Assembly: GCA_025267735.1 (NCBI GenBank)
Contig: CM046303.1
Coordinates: 35,470,380-35,534,379, forward strand
Reading direction: 5' to 3'
Origin: Mactra quadrangularis
Taxonomy: Eukaryota; Mollusca; Bivalvia; Venerida; Mactridae
DNA length: 64,000 nt
The position numbers and the translations under genes are program-made. Shown here one piece after another: positions 57,201-64,000 of this stretch (positions within the stretch are counted from its first letter, which is position 1; every line of letters starts with the position of its first letter). Below the pieces are notes generated by a model that saw only the letters and a program-made list of their open reading frames with translations, did no database searches and was not told where the DNA came from.

Positions 57201-60200
57201 AACCTACTTGACTTAATTAGGTTGCCTAGTAGCTATGTAAATTAGTTGCAGGTGTCTGAAACATTTATGTTGGTAAATCGCGTATAAAATCGTCAATTCA
57301 CATTAAAGGTACTTGTTCACAGATTTGGTTCAGATTTTTCTATATTTTCAAAATACCACCCAGTTTATGTGATTGTGTCAAATAAGTAATTCTTTATATT
57401 TCAAGACAAACTGACTAACAAATTGCAAGAAATATACAATAAAAGTCACAAAAATACAGTATAATTGTCTATACCGTGACATACGGGTTAAAGTTTTACT
57501 ACTTGAAACATCGTTATTTGTAGTTGTATGACCATTTGCACTAAAAGTGTCATTATCAAAACACTTATTTCCTGCCTTAAAAATGTTTCCAAACAATTAA
57601 GATAATTTCAGAAAAGAGTTGATATTTAAACCGTAGAGGTTTAATGTAAGCGCGAAGCGCATTTCGTGTTTTCTTTTTTTTTAGACCACAACAAATTGAT
57701 CATATGTTCGTCTGATTTCCCGCACATTAAAATTTTTTTTTTTATTAACTTGGAACTCCTAAAATCGTTAAAAAATTCCTTCCAACACTACTTTCAGTAC
57801 TTGATTATTATCTGACGCCTAAATTATAAAATTTCAGAGTAAATTCCTTGTAAACTTGTCCAGGGGGTATAGTTTTAAAGCTAATATTTCTATCATAGAC
57901 TTTGATAGTTTCCTTCCATTTTGTTTTGTTTGATGGTTGTTTTTTGGTCTAATCGACAGTTAGATTAAATGAGATGGAGGCCTTCGGGAGAACAATTGTT
58001 AAAGTCCCGCGGGGTCACAATCTATGATTACTGTACAACACGTCGTGGGGAATGAAGAAAGAGACCGTCACCATTGTGCGGATTATTCGTTACAGGAAAA
58101 TTAAATTTTGAGTGTCCTGATTCTGACACGTTCTGGACAAAAACTGGGGAATAAGTCTAAATCTTTACATTACTAGACGTACGCTGTCTTATCATGCCCG
58201 TTTCCATAATCTTTAGAGATAGGTTTATTAAATAATGATCTCTGTACTGCTTATACATACATATTCCATTGCTTTACCATGAAAATGCATTTTGTAGCAC
58301 AATGACTCAAGAGTGACCAATTGAAGCGGTGGTGCAGGCTAAAGACTCTTGCCAAAACGTATGTCATTTTCTCTATCTTGGACGTATGTCTTCAACGAAC
58401 AAAACAGTAGCATGCCCAAATGTAGAAATAAAACAAAAAAAAGTCCAATTTTGTGGTTGGCTAGTTTAGAATGACAAAACGTTCAATGGTCGATATACAT
58501 GTACAATACTCGAAATGAGGTTAAATTATGATTTGTCCGCTCGTAATTAAATTGTAATTGTAGAAAATTAATGATAATAAGATCAAGTGTACACTTAGTT
58601 GGATGTCAAAACTCAAATGACAGATGAATATCTAAGACCCCTAATCTGATTAGTCTCAAATCAGAGACAAATAATATACCCATTGTATTTCTGATCACTG
58701 ATACCAGTAATTTGAATTGACTTATTTAAAAGGTTCGTTTAAAAACTCTCTTCATTATTTTAATTACGTTGACTTCAAAATGCCACGATAGAGACAAACA
58801 CGATTTCATCTGCACAATGTACCCAGAATTTACTACACTAAAATTTAAAACGTGTAGTAATGCTCATGTGATTTGATACATAGCTTAATTTCTGTTTCAT
58901 TATTTTGCAATAATCAACTGTGTTATTTAAATCACGGAGACATTTAACAAAGATATTCTTAGTGTGATTTTTCGAATGTAAAGCCAGCAAAGGTTTATAA
59001 ATTTTAAAATTGGTTTGACTGAATTCATCTGTCATAGATCAACATCCTTAAATATTTTACGACAGTCACTAAATCAACTAAGACTACTAATCATTTATTT
59101 ATTTGATAACATTGATCTGTCGTTATGAAGTCACTGACTTTTGTGACATCAACATAATTTATGTGACTTTTAAGCTGGTGATATTATTCTATTTGTTTAA
59201 AATGGTGACTACTAACCCTCATCTACTAATATCAAAGCGAGTCAGTTAATTTTCTATTCGCACGTGTTTTAATCGTAAAAAGAACGTGCAAAAAGTGATT
59301 ATATTTTTATAGCTACGAAGCCTGTTTAATATCAGCTCAGCTGTACATTCTTGATATATATCCGGAAAATTCCAGCATGGATTCTCAAACTTTAGATACA
59401 AAATGATAAACTGACCAACTGTAAATAACGATTTAATTCTAACTCAAAAACTAATGAAGTGCATCATGACAGACCGTGTTAACTGTAACTAACTCACTGG
59501 TACTGCTGCCTCTCTCCATCACGGATACACAAAAGTGAAACATTTTTATCTGGCAAAGTACCAATATGATAAAACTGTAGCTCAGCAAAATATGTTACCA
59601 TACAATAAACGTTTTGGCATAATTCTTTTCTAGGAGAAACAACATTGGCACTTCAAGGTAACGATATCAAAACTGATGTTGATTCTTTGTAATTATATAC
59701 ATTGTTATTTCCAGTATAATATAACCTGTTCAATACATATGCCCTGCTGACATTATTAACTATTAATTTTACAATATAATTTCATGTGTTCAGTTATAAT
59801 AAACATGGTTATTAAATAAATAATAAAATAGTTATATTGTGATCTATCAGGCGATGTTTTCAACTTGTGTTGTAGCTAGTCAGTCTTAAATGCTGATTGC
59901 GATCTTGGGGTCATAAATTCCGCACCATGTATTACAAAATTTTATGGTTGAGGTTTTATTCAAATCAAGTTCTTCGTAATGATGCATTATGGTGCCATCA
60001 ATTGTACTTAACTATAAGCCCAGGAAAGAAAAGAGTTCTAGGATACGTGGTGAGTCTTACGAGATGAGTGCGGTCTAGGGGTCGTCAATTCCACGCCATA
60101 TACCTACAAAATGATACCGTTGAGGTTACCACCGCGCCCTACTATAATCTGCTTAAGAAAATCACTACTTATGGCCCATATTACAGAAATATCTTAAGAT

Positions 60201-62035
60201 ATTTTTTGTCTTTTTCCTTATCTTTAAGTTTTCACCTTAGCAAAGGAAAAGGATAAGAAAATCTTAAGTTTTATAACAGAACAATCTTACAGAATTTCTT
60301 AACGAAGGTCGTTGTTATCCTTATCGTTTAAACATTTTAAAACAAAATGTCCGCTCTTGCTCTAGATATAATTCACTTTTAATCAAATAATGTTGTCTAA
60401 TCTAGATGGGGGCCATGGTGTCATCAAACGTATTATTTAAGATCCATGATATCTATGTATATGCTCAGAAAAGCAAAACATTTTCTGATACAACTTGTCT
60501 GCAAAATCCATTATCCAGAATTACGAATATTTGTAGCTAAACAGCGAAATAAAAAAAGAAATTTTGCCTAACCCTTCTATGTAAATTTAACTTCATTTGT
60601 ACACTGTATATTCGATGATCAATTGATTTCATTACTTTGATAAACTCGGTGCCAATGCGATATTCTTGTAATGCTATGAAGTTCTTATTAACAGGAAAGC
60701 TTTCTGTACCAGACATTTCACACCATTTGTATTTGAACAAACATTCTGACAGTAATGAAGGATTTATGACATATCGTTAATTAGAAAACTTGCTGCGTTT
60801 TTGGTCGGTATCTTTATTTAGTAGGTGAAATGTTGGCTCATTTTGCCTGCGTGTTTTGTATATAACTTCTACAAACCATGTTCTAGTATTTGACAAAAAG
60901 TGACAGCTAAGAGAAGGTAGTCCATTCATCATGATCTATACTTCTAGTTAGATTGACAGACATATAAACATTTCTGGAAGTAGTACGAGTATCCACATGC
61001 ATAAAACATTCACATGCAGTCTCCGAAATTAGGATTTGAAAGTGGTTGTCTAAACAGATTATTTTAAGAGCAAGCACTATATCTCATTTGTAGAATTTTG
61101 GTTGCCCAAAAGAAATTGTTGGTTGTCCGAATTAAAAAGGGGTTGCCGTTACAGGCAACCGGACACCCACTAATTTTGTAGACTGTATTTGTTTGAAAGT
61201 GTTGCCAAACCCTAGTTATCTTAAAGCATTCGTATGGATCGTTGGTGGTCGATGCTAAAATATAAATAAATTGTTGGTTTATTCTGGTTTAATAGTCGAG
61301 TTTTTGTAATCTGAACTATAAGCATACAAGCGTCAATGGTGACAATTTTGATAAAAACAGAAAGACTGAACGAATATGCATGTAATATAAACTGAATAAC
61401 ATGGAATGTGCCCTTTAATTCGTCACACGGTAAAGAAGTTCCATTTAATGGACTTAGCATTCTAACTAAAACTTTGTGGTTTGGCGGTACTGATAACAAT
61501 TTTTTTTTCAAAATACATTTTCATTTTCAAGTTAATACGTGTTCTTCTTCTAATTATTAAACATGTTGTATAATTTCTTTGGTCAACATCAGATACTCCG
61601 ATTGTCAGTCATTTTAACAATATTTACTTCATTGTTTTATACAGAGCATAATTTATAACATTGGCAACAGTGGTTAGTCCAACTCTATGTGATTTTGACG
61701 TAATAACAAAATAATAAACGATTTGCTGCAATTTACGCGATGAGTACAATGTAATCAGGCGAGATATTCAGTCAGCTAATAAATGGTTTGACAGTGGAGT
61801 TGTCACTCTTTATAAACCGTCCTCATTTCAGGGAAGATGATGTACTTTAAAATAGCTATATTGTTCTCCTCTACCACACTTACCTTTGGACGATGAGGTC
61901 AAGTTCATTTCCTGCTCGGATTATTTCCATTTTAGCTTGTTCATGACTCATGTTATGAGCTTGTATGGATCCTATAGCCAACAGACGATCACCAACAAGT
62001 AATCCTTGTCGATTTGACAAGCTTTTCTTCATCAC
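48497..62035 (-). CDS. PDZ-domain protein of the Zasp/PDLIM family, partial (two exons visible)
   Basis: Proteins of this family (Zasp, PDLIM, Enigma) bind alpha-actinin through PDZ and organise Z-discs or stress fibres. Exon 62035-61884 encodes the second PDZ half. It joins in phase 2 (CAAAG|GTAAGT to TTTTCAG|GAGCGCG) to exon 51203-48497, giving LIVQRSASAVIDHPDG across the junction, like the LTLQRS end of PDLIM PDZ domains. A conserved post-PDZ motif NPNVQSRSFKILQ follows. The protein then becomes Q/V/T/S/E-rich and stops without LIM domains. The first PDZ half must lie beyond the right edge. The 10.7 kb intron may hold alternative exons. Confidence 0.82.
51354..51388 (-). CDS. possible alternative first exon MAAKVDVRWNS (weak)
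   Basis: The ATG at 51388 has the context CCAGAATGGCTGCC, similar to the ATAD1 start. Eleven codons lead to a GTGAAA donor in phase 2, the phase needed by the acceptor at 51204. The intron would be only about 150 bp, and the donor is weak. Confidence 0.2.
52135..52215 (-). CDS. signal-peptide-like leader ORF, possible alternative first exon
   Basis: The minus-strand ATG at 52215-52213 opens MALLQVDRYALLFLLLLF then TATTVSWY and TGA. It has a polar start, a ten-residue hydrophobic core and small residues near a possible cleavage site: a typical signal peptide or signal anchor. Before the stop, CAGCTG|GTACTG offers a donor in phase 2, exactly the phase of the large exon at 51203, giving TVSWSASAVID. 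A TATA box lies 54-60 bases upstream of the ATG. Alternatively it is a free 26-residue peptide, or chance. Confidence 0.35.
   Translation of the reverse strand: MALLQVDRYALLFLLLLFTATTVSWY
52269..52275 (-). promoter_or_regulatory. TATA box upstream of the leader ORF
   Basis: TATAAAA on the minus strand within GAGTTATAAAAACGC, followed by a locally more GC-rich stretch (GCAGGCGGTTGGTACGG). Transcription starting 25-35 bases downstream would give a 5'UTR of about 20-30 bases before the ATG at 52215. Confidence 0.4.
52276..53756. other. PDZ-gene intron sequence, nothing recognised
   Basis: AT-rich, with no supported exon or complete repeat. The long introns of Zasp-type genes often carry alternative exons, so short ones could be missed. 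Confidence 0.4.
53757..53962 (+). mobile_element. tRNA-derived SINE, family A, internally deleted
   Basis: The head GGATCGGTAGCGCAGTTTGG and B-box GGGTTCAAATCCC match 497-789. The body lacks the ATTTTCCTCCATTG part and resumes at GGGTAGGTGAGTACTGGTTA. Confidence 0.8.
54515..56355. mobile_element. 1.84-kb TIR element with two internal tandem arrays
   Basis: The left end TACCCAGCCAGCATG (54515-54529) and right end AATGTTGGCTGGGTA (56341-56355) are inverted repeats, with TA at both edges. Next to them, both ends carry TATCGGGCCGATAT-type palindromes. Array 1: two diverged units of about 230 bp, at about 54598-54830 and 54966-55200, both starting CGGACCGCTGCAGTGCCGAC. Array 2: three units of exactly 210 bp, CGCTATTGTTTTGATGT at 55741, 55951 and 56161. 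No transposase was recognised. Short open frames here follow the repeat period and are not genes. Confidence 0.82.
56356..61883. other. PDZ-gene intron, mostly unexplained
   Basis: It contains a partial copy of the 33858 MITE end (57681-57715) and a TTAAG-rich palindromic stretch near 60178-60300 with CTTAAGATAT and ATCTTAAG. It also has the reverse complement of the 19985 repeat at about 61085-61165. No exon with family similarity was found. Confidence 0.45.
61884..62035 (-). CDS. exon encoding the second half of a PDZ domain
   Basis: 50 codons plus two bases. It shows GLLVGDRLLAIGS, then MSHEQAKMEIIRAGNELDLI and VQR. This is the GDxLLxINGxxxxxMTHxEAxxxI pattern of PDLIM/Zasp PDZ domains, ending in the final beta strand. 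The His and Ala of the alpha-2 helix (HEQA) that contact ligand in this family are present. The acceptor is ATTGTAG and the donor CAAAG|GTAAGT. Confidence 0.88.
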
Positions 62036-62899
62036 CTACAATAGAAATATTCGATATATTGATAGTCGATCATACAAATTGCACGTACGAGGTTCTTTGA
62101 ATTTAAAAATACATAGAAGTGAACTAACTGTAATTTGGCAGGATGATACCCAATCTCTGTAAACAGAAATCCTGTAAAACGCTGATTAGGAGAATTGTTA
62201 GTCGGGTTTTAATCAGATTGTGTGATACCAAACTTCTCTCAGTGGTTATTTCCCTTTACTGAATAAATAAAGTAGGAACACGTGACGTAACCACAGTAAG
62301 GAATTTTTGATGGAACAGTTGATTCCTTTTGTGTATAATTTGTCCTAATGCTAGATCGTCCCAGAATTTGATATTTCACGGTATCTTATAGTATGGGACT
62401 TGATATAGGCATTAATCGCCCATAATAACCAAAATATGTAACGGGCGACCAAAGCTTTTGAAATGATGAAACAGCCTTAGGTTGAAAGCTCCGTATAAAT
62501 GAAATATCGGGGGAATTTGATGATAGGACATTTTGGGATAAAAAACTAGGTCACTGGATCAAATAACAGTATGTATAACAGTCTTTAACTCTGGGTACGA
62601 AGTTGATTAGCTGACTAGTTTGTTGATGCTGATCACTATAAAACAGAATTATAACTTCAGAATGCTATTAATTGCATCAACAACAATAAAACGTAACACA
62701 CCACTATTTATAAAGTCGGACTTGAGATACCCATTTATTTGTAGTTTTAATGGAAATAAACTACATTTATATAGATGAAAACACGAACACTTTGAAACAA
62801 TATACATGGACAACATTTCCATTTAATATGGTACATTATTTCACCATTACGTACATTCTAACAGAACAGAACAGAACATACATGTACATTTATTCACCT
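62036..62899. other. intron upstream of the PDZ exon
   Basis: No first-half PDZ exon (a GFRLxGG-like pattern on the minus strand) was found. A 19-base fragment of the R400 terminus lies near 62198-62216. Confidence 0.45.
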
Positions 62900-63996
62900 G
62901 GGGCCAATTTCACAAAAAAACTTAAGTTTTTTTTTCGTAAGTCAAGCCTTAAGCTTGGACTTAAGTTAAAACGTATCATGCACCTAAGTTTTTAACTGAG
63001 TCAATTTCTCGGAAAAACTTAAAACAATCTTATCAGTAGCGTGTTCAATTACACAAAACGTTACAGAACGTTACATAACGATACATTCGGAACTCCTCGG
63101 CCATTCGCTGCGAATTATCTAATCTAATACACAAAATTAATATGCGATCGTTAAGGCAATGAGTGATGTTTCAAAATTTACGGACTAAAAACGAAACATC
63201 GCTCAATGCATAAACGACCATATATTTGTTTACTTCAACACCGGTAGTTTCAAAATAGCGTCTAAATATGTCCGAGATTATTCGCAGCAAATGGCCGAGG
63301 AGTTCCGAATGTATCGTTACGGAACGTTTTGTAACGTTCGCGGTAACTGAATTTTAACCCGGTAATGTGTAAATCATTAATAGTATGATGTAATACATGT
63401 ACAATCTTTTAGCAATGGCGTATATACACATCCAACAAACACATTAAATATCAATACACGATGTCCTCGTGTTATCCTTGTACAAGCAGGGGACGAAACT
63501 TCATCAAAAAGAGGTTGATGTAATATATGTAGAGTTTGAAAAACAAAACAAAATCACCCTGCAGGCAAAGCTTTCATGACTAATTAGTAAGCAGCCAAAT
63601 GACAGGATTTGCGAGGCTATCACTTAAAAGGTAAAGATAGAAAAAGTGATACATATATGTATTTGAATGCCATTTATTGCATTTTAACTTGCTGGTCTGG
63701 ATAAACTGTACATAGATATTAAGTATTGGTCGTCAAACACTTCTAATGGGTTAAATATATTCTAAATATTCGCGGCTTACTCAAATGACATCTTCGAATT
63801 AAAACATTGGGCGAAGCCATATTGAAATGTTTGGCCTAAGTTACCTATTTTCTTACCTAGGGACTCAAGTTTTGTCTTAAGTTTATTTTTCAAAATCGAC
63901 TGAAGTTTTTTTGTGAAACAGTGATTAGACAAAAACTAGACTTAAGCACGACTTAAGTTTGAAAATGAACATCAGATGTTTCGTGAAATTGGCCCC
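62900..63996. mobile_element. 1.1-kb TIR element with GGGGCCAATTTCAC ends
   Basis: GGGGCCAATTTCAC (62900-62913) and GTGAAATTGGCCCC (63983-63996) are exact inverted repeats. Further in, CTTAAG-rich subterminal sequence is repeated at both sides. It contains the nested inverted-repeat element listed separately. No transposase was recognised. The right end lies at the window edge. Confidence 0.82.
63058..63337. mobile_element. nested MITE with 58-bp inverted repeats
   Basis: The left arm 63058-63115 contains CGGAACTCCTCGGCCATTCG; the right arm 63280-63337 is its reverse complement with about five mismatches. The total is about 280 bp, with matching extending a little outward (TTACACAAAACG and CGTTTTGTAA types). 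Confidence 0.78.
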
Positions 63997-64000
63997 AAAA

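Noticed and set aside
62036..64000. First half of the PDZ domain
   Set aside because: No GFxLxGG-type frame with splice sites was found on the minus strand; it is probably outside the window.

Overview
The window looks like nuclear DNA of an invertebrate animal, most likely a bivalve or another lophotrochozoan. The sequence is AT-rich. Genes are cut into short exons with GT-AG introns. tRNA-derived SINEs, terminal-inverted-repeat (TIR) elements and minisatellites lie between and inside the genes. The placement is inferred from genome style and repeat types, not from a species-specific marker. Most of the longer open frames are accidental; the genes had to be rebuilt from splice sites, reading phase and protein similarity.

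Two genes can be rebuilt end to end and a third in part. (1) PRIMPOL, minus strand, 19143 to 2957: 14 coding exons and 617 codons. All splice phases agree, and the catalytic DxE, SRH and third-motif Asp, the Cys/His zinc-binding residues and an acidic RPA-binding-like tail are present. (2) ATAD1/Msp1, plus strand, 23071 to 36731: 10 coding exons and 411 codons. It has a transmembrane segment, Walker A and B, pore loop and arginine-finger residues. The two genes are head to head, 3.9 kb apart. (3) A PDZ/Zasp/PDLIM-family gene, minus strand, covers the right third. It shows the second half of a PDZ domain at 62035-61884, then a 10.7 kb intron, then a 2.7 kb terminal exon (51203-48497) coding for a low-complexity Q/V/T/S/E-rich chain without LIM domains. 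The start of the PDZ domain is beyond the right edge. At the left edge, 2330-2428 on the plus strand looks like the last exon of an unidentified gene that converges on PRIMPOL.

The rest is mostly repeats. A 2.4 kb array of about 48 copies of a 51-bp unit fills a PRIMPOL intron. A 45-bp (15-codon) minisatellite runs into the last PRIMPOL coding exon and supplies the end of the protein. There are at least three SINE families (two copies with visible target duplications), a Penelope-like GIY-YIG relic, LINE reverse transcriptase relics, a Tc1-like relic, and about a dozen MITE-like or foldback elements. Two of the most elaborate are a 1.84 kb element with two internal tandem arrays (54515-56355) and a 1.1 kb element with a second inverted repeat nested inside it (62900-63996).

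PRIMPOL acts in DNA damage tolerance by repriming at stalled forks. ATAD1 extracts mislocalised tail-anchored proteins from the mitochondrial outer membrane. The PDZ protein probably belongs to actin or Z-disc scaffolds. No functional link among the three is visible. The least explained signals are a TATA-box and signal-peptide-like leader exon inside the PDZ gene intron (52135-52275), whose splice phase fits the big exon, and the minisatellite-derived tail of PRIMPOL.
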